A stretch of 64,000 bases of DNA from Nelumbo lutea (Eukaryota; Streptophyta; Magnoliopsida; Proteales; Nelumbonaceae): NCBI GenBank assembly GCA_022828595.1, contig JAKGHH010000006.1, positions 11,966,633 to 12,030,632 of the forward strand. The letters run 5' to 3'. Made by a program: the position numbers and the translations under genes. Below are positions 12,850-23,064 of the stretch, piece by piece. The notes under the pieces were generated by a model. It saw only the letters and a program-made list of their open reading frames with translations, ran no database searches and had not been told where the DNA came from. Position 1 is the stretch's first letter. The number at the start of each line of letters is the position of its first letter.

Positions 12850-15085
12850 CGTTCATTATATTAATAGTATTGATAATTATAAAACAATTTGTAGAAATAT
12901 CCAAAAACATAAACTTGGCATAAAATTATCATAAAATAGTAGAAAGTTGCAAATAATATAAATTATGTTAAATTACCAAGACTCAGCATGAAATTACCAG
13001 TAATTGTAGATAAATTATCTAAAATTTCTAGAAATTGCATGAAATAACCAAATAATATAACCAAAATAAATTACCATTATTTACAATAAATTTCTAATAA
13101 TTATGAAAAGTTATTATAAAATAGTGTAAAACTTCCAAAAAATAGTACAGTTTATCATAAAATGGTAGAAATATTGAAATATAGAAATTACACAAATTTT
13201 AAATGAAATAATGAAATTATTAGAAATTAGCAGAATTTAGTAGAACTTAGCAAAAAAGTTATCAATACTTTTAGAAAGGCTGATATATTTCTAGAACTTA
13301 GCAAAATATTACCACTTATTCACACAAAATACTATAAATTACCAAAAACTGAAAATAAATTATCATATAATAAATTACCAATACTTATTGATAGTTATCT
13401 TAAATTACTAGAAATTAGTTGAAATTATCGAAGAACCAAAACAAATTACCTTTATTTATCATAAACTACCAATAATTATAAAAATTGACATAAAATTGTA
13501 TAAATTTCCAAAAATATTCACAATTTATCGTAAATTAGTAGAAACATTCGCAAACGTTAAAAAATAAATTTTACATGAAATAAATAAATTATTTGAAATT
13601 ACCAAAAATTAGAACAACTTAGGAAAAACTTACCATTTATTTCCACAAGATATGATAAATTACTAGAAATTACAAATAAACTATCATATGATGAATTACC
13701 AGGACTTAGCACAAATTACCAATACTTATTGATAAATAATCTTAAATTTGTGGAAATTACCTAAAATGATCAAATAACCAAAAAAATGACCATTAGTTAC
13801 CATAAATTACAGATAATTATAAATAATTATCATAAAAAGTAGAAATTTTTAGAAATGGTCAGATATTAGGAACAATATCGAAAAATATAAATTACATAAT
13901 TTTTAAATAAAATAATCAAATTAATGAAAACTACCAAAAATTAGAAGAAAATAGCAAAAAAATACCACTTATTTCTACAAAATAAGATAAAGTACTAGAA
14001 ACTACAAATAAATTACCAGGACTTAGCACAAATTACCAATACTATTGATAAGCTCTCTTCAATTTGTAGAAATTACCTAAAATTATCAAATAACCAAAAT
14101 AAATTGCCATTATTTACCAGAAATTACCAATACTTATAAAAAATTATCATAAAAAGTAGAAATTTTTAGAAATGGTCAGATATTAGGAAGAATATCGAAA
14201 AATATAAATTACATAATTTTTAAATAAAATAATCAAATTAATTAAAACTACCAAAAATTAGAAGAAAATAGCAAAAAAATACCACTTATTTCTACAAAAT
14301 AAGATAAAGTACTAGAAACTACAAATAAATTACCAGGACTTGGCACAAATTACCAATACTATTGATAAGCTCTCTTAAATTTGTAGAAATTACCTAAAAT
14401 TATCAAATAACCAAAATAAATTGCCATTATTTACCAGAAATTACCAATACTTATAAAAAATTATCATAAAATAGTAGAAATTTCCAAAAATGATCACAAT
14501 TATCATAAATTAGTAGAAGTATCCAAAAACATTAATAAAATAGTTTTTAAATGAAATTAATTAATTAATTAAAATTACCAAAACTTAGAAGAACTTAGCA
14601 AAAAATTACCACTTGTTTCCACAAAATACGATAAATTACCAGAAATTACAAATAAATTATCATCTAATAAATTACCAAGACTTAGCACAAGTTACGAATA
14701 CTTATTGATAAATTATATTAAATTACTAGAAATTACTTAATCGAAACTATCAAGTAACCAAAATAAATTACCAATATTTACCATAAACTACCATTATTTT
14801 CTAGAAATTAGCACAAATTGTCATAAATTAGTATAAATATCCAAACACACAGACTTAGTGTAAAATTATAGAAAATTACCAAAAATTATTAAAATTTTTC
14901 TAAGACTTATCATAAAATTACCAATAATTATGGATAAATTATATTAAATTACTGGAAATTGCACAAAATTACCAAATTATATAACCAAAATAAATTACCA
15001 TTATTTACCATAAATTACCAATAATTATAAAAACTTATCATAAAATAGTAGAAATGTCGAAAAACATAAATTACACAATTTTTAA
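12850..15085. repeat. Degenerate AT-rich satellite-like array
   Basis: The region is made of short words such as AAATTACCA, AATTATCATAAA and AGTAGAAAT. A recognisable higher-order unit (CCAAAATAAATTACCATTAT) recurs near 13057, 13434, 13774, 14091, 14408, 14757 and 14983, a spacing of about 226-377 bp. No coding frame above 60 codons exists across the whole stretch. It starts shortly after a Tat-like LTR. Confidence 0.65.
13831..14464. repeat. Recent 317-bp tandem duplication in the array
   Basis: Two head-to-tail copies (13831-14147 and 14148-14464) are nearly identical; I counted only a handful of differences by eye. The spacing of CATAAAAAGT at 13831, 14148 and the diverged 14465 gives exactly 317 bp twice. 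The surrounding units are much more diverged. Confidence 0.8.
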
Positions 15086-15239
15086 AGGAATGATATGGAT
15101 GATTGGTTTGTTATACTATATCAACTTTTATTATGGATCGTCGTATATATTTCTTAGCTGATTAGACCCGAAATAGGTTTCATCTAATTTTTTATTATCT
15201 TACTCTTGCTTAACAAAGCTCACATCGCATGGATCCCGA

Positions 15240-15565
15240 CTAGTTATTCAACAAATGAACTAGAAATGGCTTCTCTCTCTCTCCCTCCCTCCTAATACAT
15301 CTCTTTCACGGGTAAATTTCATAACATCTATCTAATCATTGAATAAATGAACTAGAAATGGCTTCTCTCTCTCTCTCTCTCTCTCTCCTTCTAATACCTT
15401 CTCTTTCACGGGCAAATTTCATGCCACCTGTCTAATTATTGAACAAATGAACTAGAAATGGCTTTACACTTCGGTATTTTTTATCGTGATCTAATACCTC
15501 TCTTTCACGGGAAAATTTCATGCTACCTATCTAATTATTGAATATATGAACTAGAAATGGCTTTA
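15240..15565. repeat. Four tandem units of about 92-100 bp
   Basis: The word GAACTAGAAATGGCTT recurs at 15257, 15349, 15449 and 15548. It is followed by a CT-rich stretch in two units and by CTCTTTCACGGG in three. No coding potential. Confidence 0.75.
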
Positions 15566-15596
15566 CACTAAAGTAAAACCAACTTCAGTAATATAA

Positions 15597-16210
15597 AGCC
15601 ATGTTTGGGAGTGCTTGAAAATAAGTGTTTATTTGGGTTGGGATCAGATCATTAAGTACTTATTGGTATTTGGAAAATAAGCCCGAAATAAGTGTTCATT
15701 CTAAAAATAATTCTTATTTTTTAAGCAAATTTCTAGTTTTTTTTTGAGTGCTTATACAATAAGTATTTATACAACTTTTTCTTTCAAAACTATCCCTAAT
15801 TGAATTTTAAAATATCACTTGTAGAATTACTTATAAAATTATCCCTTGTTGAATTTTATAAAAGTACTTTCATAAAAGTGCTTTTATAAAAGTACTTTCA
15901 TAGAGGTGCTTTTATAAAAGTACTTTCATAGAAGTACTTTTGTAAAGAGTTTTTATTAAAGTGCTTTCATAAAAGTACTTTCTAAAGTACTTTTATTAAA
16001 GTGTTTTCATAAAAGTGCTTATTGGAAAGTACTTTCATGAAAATTTGAAAGAAAATGAAGGACAAAAATAGTCAAATACTTATTTAAGTGCTTATTGAAA
16101 AAACACTACCAAACGCTCAAAATGAAATAAAATAAGCACTTGAAGAGGTTGGGTGCTAAATGCAAATAAAATAAGCACTTATTTTTAATATAAACACTCC
16201 AAAGATGGCC
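15597..16210. mobile_element. PIF/Harbinger-type MITE, 614 bp
   Basis: The ends are AGCCATGTTTGGGAGTG on the left and CACTCCAAAGATGGCC on the right, imperfect inverted repeats that continue into AAAATAAGTG(T/C)TTATTT. A TAA trinucleotide flanks both sides (15594-15596 and 16211-16213), the Tourist/Harbinger target type. The interior repeats CTTTTATAAAAGTACTTTCA with strong self-complementarity. Diverged end sequences of this family also lie in intron 4 of the methyltransferase gene. Confidence 0.65.
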
Positions 16211-16487
16211 TAAATATCTATATTAATTGGATTTTATTCAAATTTGAATTCAGACAAACTGATACTTGTGACAGTCATTGTAAATATTCACACCAGTTTC
16301 TTATGAAAGGAGTAATGATTTCCAACGGTTGATTTCCCATCGAATTCTGAATTAATTCCTACTGAATTAAGAGCTGATTTAAGGTTAAACTATTTTAGTA
16401 CTCTACAGGTGATTTTGATGAATCCGGCAACTATTTGCATATTTTAAGCATATAATCATTGTGATACATTATCTTCTCAGGTACAGG

Positions 16488-16893
16488 TAGGAGTGTCAAT
16501 AATGGACTGGTTTTGCGTTATTCATTCAAATTAAAATTAATTTAAATGGATTGAACGGATGGACCAATAAGACATATTGGATTGGACCAGTCCAGACTTA
16601 ATGGTCCAAAGTATTTATTGGATTGGTTTAGACCTGATCCACCCATAATAGATCTATATTGGATTCAATTGGGTTGAACCACCCATAACAATACAAGTGT
16701 CAGTGAACCATGTTTGAATTGAAACAAATATAAATTAAAACCAATTTGATAAACTGGACATCTAAATATTAAATCAAACTGATCCAAGACGGTCCAGAGT
16801 ATTTATCAGATTGGATTGAACCTGATCCGTCTATAATAGAATCATATCAGATAGAATTAAATTGGACCAAATCCAGTCGGATTGACACCTCTA
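16488..16893. mobile_element. hAT-like MITE, 406 bp
   Basis: The ends TAGGAGTGTCAAT and ATTGACACCTCTA are inverted repeats. The interior (GGATTGGACCAGTCC-type words) is shared with the MITE at 1433-1739. I did not find a matching 8-bp duplication, so the insertion is old or rearranged. Confidence 0.55.
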
Positions 16894-17374
16894 AAAAGCC
16901 CGAACAGCCCAACTTGGGTTTTCTGCTCATTATCGGTTCATACATACGCAATTGGCTAACTTGCATGTTATGGATTATGTACTGATCCAAATACTGCCTT
17001 TTATATCAGTATGCCGCATAAGGCTTTAATATTTGGATTTTCTTTGTTGATTCCAAGCTAGACAAAATAATAAATTGGACCTCAAATCCACCTTTTTCAG
17101 TCATACCCAAGGCCAGCCCCAAATACCTGTCCATTATGCTGGCTCTGAGATGGACTAATCCAACCATTCCGCCACTTCTATAGTCCTAAGTTTGTTTGAT
17201 GCAAATGGAAATAAAAAACAATTTTTTTATAGTAAAAAGAAAATTTAAGTTCACATATTTCAACCTAAAAAAACTTGAAGTCCGACTTAAGTTGAAACAA
17301 ACGGAACCTTATTAGTGTGTCGACTAAGTAGATAACTTGTGTTGTGATATTATTTTAGATGTTATTAGTGGAAC

Positions 17375-17476
17375 CCGTGTGATGCACGTGATTTATTAAG
17401 CGAAAGCTAAATAATAGAAACACATAAAATTATATGATTGTCTTATATTTTCAATTTTTTAAATAATTAATAATTA
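17375..17476 (-). mobile_element. Helitron copy H2, 3' end (left part of split copy)
   Basis: On the minus strand this ends with hairpin CACGTG-CATCA-CACGGG then TTCCA and CTAA, followed by T, matching the CTRR|T rule. It lines up with Helitron H1 from its hairpin to the site TAATAATTA, where a foreign segment begins at 17477. The remaining part of the same copy continues at 45314. It lacks the MITE present in H1. Confidence 0.7.
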
Positions 17477-17620
17477 GGGTAAAATACAAAAACTTCCCAT
17501 GAACTTTCTGACAATCATAAAAACCTTCACTATAGTTTCACTTTAGCAAAAACCTCCCCGCTATGTTTAAAAAAATTTGACAAAAACTTCCTTCCGTCAA
17601 TAATCATGACGAAAAACATT
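17477..17620 (+). repeat. Left terminal inverted repeat of the 27.8-kb segment
   Basis: Pairs with 45171-45313 in inverted orientation. Shared words in order include GAACTTTCT, ACAATCATAAAAAC, ACTTTAGCAAAAACCTCCCC, TTTGACAAAAAC and ATCATGACG. Identity by eye is roughly four bases in five, so the insertion is not recent. Confidence 0.75.
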
Positions 17621-18582
17621 AAACCAATGATCAAATCTTTTCAAATACCTATTTTACCCTTTTACAAATTAAATCCCTCGATCTAAACTAGTCTTGATCA
17701 GTTGTGCTACAGCTCGGCCTTCCTGAAACTCTTTCTCTTCACTAAGGAACCCAATGGCAATAGTACGAAGAAAGACAAAGAATAGAGATCAGGAAATGAA
17801 GAGGGAGAAAGCGAATACTAGAAGGTTTACTATTCATTATCTTCAATGAATGAAGAAGACCTGAATAGAGGATGCCGCCCCGCCCCACCGTATCATACTA
17901 TCAAAGACAACTCAATCCAACACCTAGTGCAGTACTATAATCAAGTGTAGGGATTATATGTAATTTTTCAGTTTTGCCCATTAATCTCCAAGGTAAAGGA
18001 CATAACTGAAAAATGGTCCGGGTTTAGTGTTTCAACCAAATACACACTGCATGTGCTTTGGGTATAACTTTATCAGCTAAAACAAGCTATCCCAACTTCT
18101 TTGGCAAGAACATCAATATTAACTAAACACACACTGCATGTACTAAATTGTCGCATTTTAAAGTTTGGGGACCAAAGTAACACTAGAGACATAGTACAGG
18201 GTACTAATAGAGAATATTCCCCTTTTTTTTGTGAACATAGAGCTCCATTCTCATCACTCGGGCCCATTATATTAAATATGAGATGTGAAAGATGAGAATG
18301 AAATTGGTGGAAAGTTCTTTGTTTCTAACTTGAGAGTGACTAAATAGATGTAGTTTGTGGAAAATTTAATTTTGAGCTTTCAATTTTGTGGCCTTTTTTC
18401 AATTTTGAGAGTAAGTAAATAGATGTAACGTGTGAAAAAAGAAAAAATAGGTTTCTAACTTGAGAGTGACTAAATAGATGGATTTCTTCCCCAAATCCAC
18501 TAGTGTGAATAATTCTAAGCATTACTAAAGTCCTCTTGTTGGTTCCTGAATAACCATTGTAAGTTCCTGATTTACTAGTGTG
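17621..18582. other. Unassigned sequence inside the MULE-bounded segment
   Basis: No gene is recognised. The words CTTGAGAGTGACTAAATAGATG (about 18328 and 18459) and ACACACTGCATGT recur. The short open frames look incidental. Confidence 0.4.
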
Positions 18583-18985
18583 AATACTTGGGAAGAAATC
18601 CATGCCGTTGTAAGTTCCTAAATAACCTAAGGGCATTAGCGGTAAAACCTGCTATGCATAGGCCATCAACTATGGTGTTATATGTAGTTGGAGATGGAGA
18701 AACATTGCTTAGGATCATATCGCAGAAGATTTTGTTAGCTTCTACTGATTGTCCAGATTTAAAGAAACAGATCATCAAAATATTGTAACTCTATATGTTA
18801 AGAATGATATCATTTTGAAGCATTTCTTCGAACAAATTGAGACATAGTGGTAGTAAGCGATTCCTGGTGGCACCGACAATCAAAGCATTGTAAGTAATGG
18901 CATTTGGGTTGATCCCAGCTTCCCTCATTCTACCAAAAACTATGTATGCTTCATCAATTCCAACTAATCTACAATAGGCCACAAC

Positions 18986-19232
18986 TAGATCTGTTCATGG
19001 GCTGGGATTTTGCTCTTTATTAACATAAAATTTTCAGGCCCGAGCCCGAGCCCGGTCCTCATAAAAAACTTGAAGCCCATGCCCAAGGTCGAAATCCGAC
19101 CTGCAAGTCTGAGCATCGGTGACCTCTGAGGATTGAGAGAATGGTGCCTGTTGAGTTCGCTGATTCCTGGGAGTCTGAGAGTAAGAATAGAAATTGAGAA
19201 AGTGTGAAGATAGAAGATGACAACAATGCCAG

Positions 19233-19269
<37 letters not shown>

Positions 19270-19439
19270 CTAGATTTGGTGGTGCTATCTGCCAGTGCCT
19301 AAGTTCGTAGAATGAAAACAGTGCACCTGGGTTCTAGTGGCGCCAACTAGAGAGAGAACTGAGAAGATAGAAGACCTTGTTCTAAGAAGAGAGAAAACTG
19401 AGAATGAGAAGAAAGAAGATAAAAACGGTGCTGGCTGGA

Positions 19440-19505
<66 letters not shown>

Positions 19506-19841
19506 ACCTTCGAAGAGAGAGATGATTATTTTTGGTGGTGTCGATTGCTGGTGACTTAGTTCGCAGGTGCATCTGGGTTCGCCGGTTCTGAGAATTGAGA
19601 GGGAGAAATGAGAGCTGCTTCTAAGAGAGAGTGAAAAATGAGAATGAAAAGAAATTTTTTAAGTATTTAGGGTTAGGGTTAAGTAGTTTAGGAAAAATTA
19701 GGACGGGCCAAGCTTTTTTAACAAATCTCGAATCCGGCCCGTAAAATAGTCGGGCTCAGGCTAAAACACATACTTAAGCCCATCCGAGAGCTGGGCCAGG
19801 CTAGGCCGGATGTCAGGCTACCTGGCCCATGAACACCTCTA
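18986..19841. mobile_element. hAT element in the PPR sequence, 856 bp
   Basis: A perfect 8-bp duplication GCCACAAC (18978-18985 and 19842-19849) flanks ends TAGATCTGTTCATGGGC and GCCCATGAACACCTCTA. Removing the element and one duplication restores a continuous PPR reading frame (YNKLVVAYCRLVG). The interior has two (GA)n tracts (about 19234-19265 and 19441-19502) and no transposase. Confidence 0.9.
19441..19502. repeat. (GA)n microsatellite
   Basis: About 30 GA units, nearly uninterrupted, inside the hAT element. It produces a spurious RERERE-type open frame. Confidence 0.95.
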
Positions 19842-20037
19842 GCCACAACCAATTTATTATAAGTTACCACATTTGGGAGACACCCTAGTTGTATACCATC
19901 AATTAAAACCACTTGCGTTTTTTCTAATTGTCACACTTTACACAAAGAAGCTACACAGATATTCATTAAGCAAGTCAAAAGTCTACCGACGATTCCATGA
20001 AATAGGTCTAGAGAAATCCAAACCTGTATGAGATGGG

Positions 20038-21632
20038 AGCATTCCGTATCAAACAACACTAGAAAATGTAAGAATAACTAAAGGAAGGCATCCAAGCTTT
20101 TGGAACAAAAACAAAATTTACCCTAACTTCTCTCTTTCTTTCAAATCGGTACTGGAAAAGACATCCAAAGAAAATTTCTTTTTCTTGGTAGTTTCTACAT
20201 GACTTTACAGTAGTAGCCATTCTTGTAGAAATAGAAGAAATATGGTATCGCCATGGAGGCTTCTTACCTATGGGGTGGAGTGGGGTGGGGTGAGTGTGTA
20301 AGACCACTTTTTCCTTGTGTGTAAAAGAGTCAAAATCACTTATCAGGTTTACTGATAAGTGATTAATGCATAGTATTTGAACAAACCAGTGATACAACAA
20401 TCTTTAATGATGTCATAGTATTTAATGCATGATAAGTATATTTTTAAAATGTAAATTAATAAAAAGTAAGTAGACCATATAACGCCTTTAATGTGATTTG
20501 TTTAAATTTTTGATGTAACATGCAAGTAAACATTTTCAAATACACTTTAATTAGATTGTGTAGTTTAAGGAGTTAAATGATATCCCTCAAACTAAGAGTT
20601 TACATCACCTTTAAAATCTATTTATTTTACTTTAATTTCCCAAGTCTCTATGCCCATCATCATAAACTTCCTATTTTTATTAGGTCCTATTTATTTGTTG
20701 GTATTTAGCAAGTGGTAAGTTGGTTAAATAGGCAATTGACCACACATCTCCACATTCACATGCTACATATTGGCTCTCATGGTAAGTCAAGACCTATTAC
20801 CTCAACAACTAATACCCTCTTAGAGGGTGTGTAAGCAACTTATTCGTGCGCTGATAATGCTCCTCCCTAGTACCTCTCGTTTTATTTGGGTAAGTAGCTT
20901 ATATCACACAAGAACATTGGAATTGAACTTTTCCAGACACGTTTTACTTAGGAAACATTTTCCTAAATAAACTCATTTACCTAAGTGAAAATGAATGGAG
21001 CCAACTTAAGGTAAAAGACTTAAACATCCCTTGGCTTTTTCTCCAAAATATTAAAACTTCCACTCTTCTCAAATTGGACTAAGACCTCCCCCATCATATG
21101 ACATTATTGGATAAAGACTTCCCCTCCATTAACAATCCATCAACCTGTGACTAAATTTTGTTATTTTTTTTTTCAAAAATCCATATTGTGCCTCTTTTCA
21201 CACAATTATATGAAGGAATCCTTGAACTGTGATTTCTCCCAATCTGAAGGTTGAGAAAATGAGTAGGATGTAATCTCATGAACTAGAAGAGGACACAACA
21301 CTGTTCATCTAGTTACATGTGACCCTCTTCTAACCAACTGCATGACATAATCCAGTAGCCGTCATTCTTGGAATTGAGCATGGCTTAGATTTATTAATAT
21401 GTCCCCACCATGATGTCACCTTATCTCATTCAAGGTGGGGTTGTATCAAATTATCAGTACACCACTTTGATTTTCATGTAATTTACATTAATTGTGCATT
21501 TTTTTTTAATATAGACTAGCATTTTTTTTGTGGACAGTATGAAGCAATTTAATCTGAAAAATAGATGTAGAAAGGGAGGGAGAGGGACAAGCCCAAAGCA
21601 TGGGGCATGGCATGTTAAATGTGAAAATTACC
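20038..21632. other. Intergenic, no gene seen
   Basis: No supported gene is present. A 113-codon minus-strand frame at 20059-20400 has no recognisable features. The stretch is AT-rich spacer up to the Tat LTR. Confidence 0.5.
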
Positions 21633-22535
21633 TGATGGTGTGCGATCTGAGCACTCATAACTAGAAGTGGTTACGCTCCTATTTGGCAGCGGACGAAGCA
21701 TCTGCAAGGAAGAAGGTGAAGGATTTTTGGGGAGCTCTCCTATCAGAAACACTTTGATGCTTAAATCAAACTTGGTGGGGAGCTGGGAAAGAGAGAGTTA
21801 CAGGGAAGTAAGCTAAGAGTGGAGATGCGCAATTACCTTTGCCCATGAGGGGTTGGGTCTCTTATATGCTGATGTCCTGACAACTCAAGTATAACCGCCT
21901 CTGATTCTCTGCTGCAGTCGTTATTTGCTAGGGCTGAGCTGGTGGGCGCAGGTAACCATTGCAGGATACAGCCCTGCCAGACAGGGGACACTTGTCAGGG
22001 CATGATGCCGCCTGGCTAGAGATGTGGGAGCAGTCTCCAGATCTGGCGGGTATGGTTGTCAGGCGACATACTGAGCTACTTGGTACCGAGCTACTACTAA
22101 TATGCCGAGGTGCTTCTACCTGAGGCAAGTCTTTGAGGTGGCTACTTAGGCTTGGGCAGGAGCCTACTGGTGGGCTTACCTGAAGTGCCTTCAGTTCGGG
22201 ATGTTCCTTACCCTGGGATCTTAGATCGGGGTGTTCCCTTCTTGAGGAGGAGCTTAGGGGCTCCTTACTAAGGAAGAGCTCGGGGGCTCCTTACTTGTGA
22301 GGAGCTCGGGACTCCTCACTTGGAGGGACCTCGGGGCGCTCCCCCCTTGGGAGAGAGCGGGGTAATCGGAGTACCACTTTGCCACAAGCTACCACCTGTG
22401 CCAAGCTGTCAAGCTGGGTCCCAGCGAGCTCATTACACCGAGTTGTGGCTAGGTTGTCATGCCAAGTTGTCCCTTATGTCGAGTCATATCCACGTGTCCC
22501 CCTATTGTGAGGTCAGGCCAAATCACCCTCCATCA
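21633..22535 (-). repeat. 3' LTR of the Tat-lineage element, 903 bp
   Basis: The minus-strand start is TGATGGAGGGTGATTTGG at 22535 and the end is CGCACACCATCA at 21633. A minus-strand CATATAAGAGACCC near 21850 is a candidate TATA box. Both ends match the solo LTR at 34862-35209, diverged, including CGACCTCAC...ACACGTGG near the start. Confidence 0.75.
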
Positions 22536-22552
22536 ATTGCCCCCCACTCTCC
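22536..22552 (-). other. Polypurine tract of the Tat element
   Basis: The minus strand reads GGAGAGTGGGGGGCAAT immediately before the LTR start. This is the expected plus-strand DNA primer. Confidence 0.75.
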
Positions 22553-22843
22553 ATGCTAGGAGTCTTGACCCATTGTGGGGAGTTCACGATGTGACAGGTG
22601 GATTTGGCTCAAAGTTCAAGCCGTTCAGTCAGGCAGCTCGTTGGTCGGACCAGTTCGCAGCTTGGCTCAATCAAGGAAAACCTGGGTCGCGTACAGTTCA
22701 CGCGTAGATGTCACACGATTTATAGACTCCATGGACGTCAAAAAACGTGCTAAACTGATTTCACCTCCGGGGTCGTGTAGCCGGTTTTCTTAAGAGTCGT
22801 TAGATCCTCTTGATCATGATCATTGATGCTCGGACATAGCGGC

Positions 22844-22851
22844 TATAAATA
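22844..22851 (+). promoter_or_regulatory. TATA box for the antisense ORF
   Basis: GGCTATAAATAGGGGGG on the plus strand lies about 215 bases before the ATG of the antisense ORF. The sequence between contains a possible leader intron (GTGAGT at about 22975, a TTTTTCAG acceptor at about 23054). Confidence 0.6.
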
Positions 22852-23064
22852 GGGGGGGACCCAAGTCATTTTCTCCACCATAAGTTCACTAGCACTCGCC
22901 TTGAGGTTGCGTCTAAGGTCTTCAGCTCGGGTTCAGTCCGTCTCTTTTCCCCAACTCGATTGCTTTTTTCTTTGGTGAGTCTCCCTAGCTCATTCTTTCA
23001 GTTCGGTTCTTGTCTTTTCAGTTTCGTAGCTAGCTTCCTTTACTTCATTTTTCAGTCCGTAGCT

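Larger units (their letters stand above)
18583..20037 (-). pseudogene. Pentatricopeptide-repeat (PPR) protein fragment, broken
   Basis: Reading leftward on the minus strand, PPR helices appear in order: LGCLPNVVTYNKLV, then YCRLVGIDEAYIVFGRMREA, GINPNAITYNALI, CLNLFEEMLQNDI, SVEANKIFCDMI and VSPSPTTYNTIVDGLC. The spacing is about 35 residues with the PxxxTYN core typical of P-class PPR proteins, which act in organelle RNA metabolism. A hAT element (18986-19841) splits the frame. TGA at about 19941 and TAG at about 18800 are further stops. Both ends are missing. It may be a fragment captured by the surrounding MULE-like element, or an old gene that decayed in place. Confidence 0.8.

Noticed and set aside
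18340..18636. 98-codon minus-strand frame overlapping the PPR end
   Set aside because: It arises from locally repeated GATTTCTTCCC/TAAGTTCCT words and is out of frame with the PPR helices.
20059..20400. 113-codon minus-strand frame
   Set aside because: No recognisable domain, codon bias or splice context. It lies in spacer between a broken PPR sequence and an LTR.
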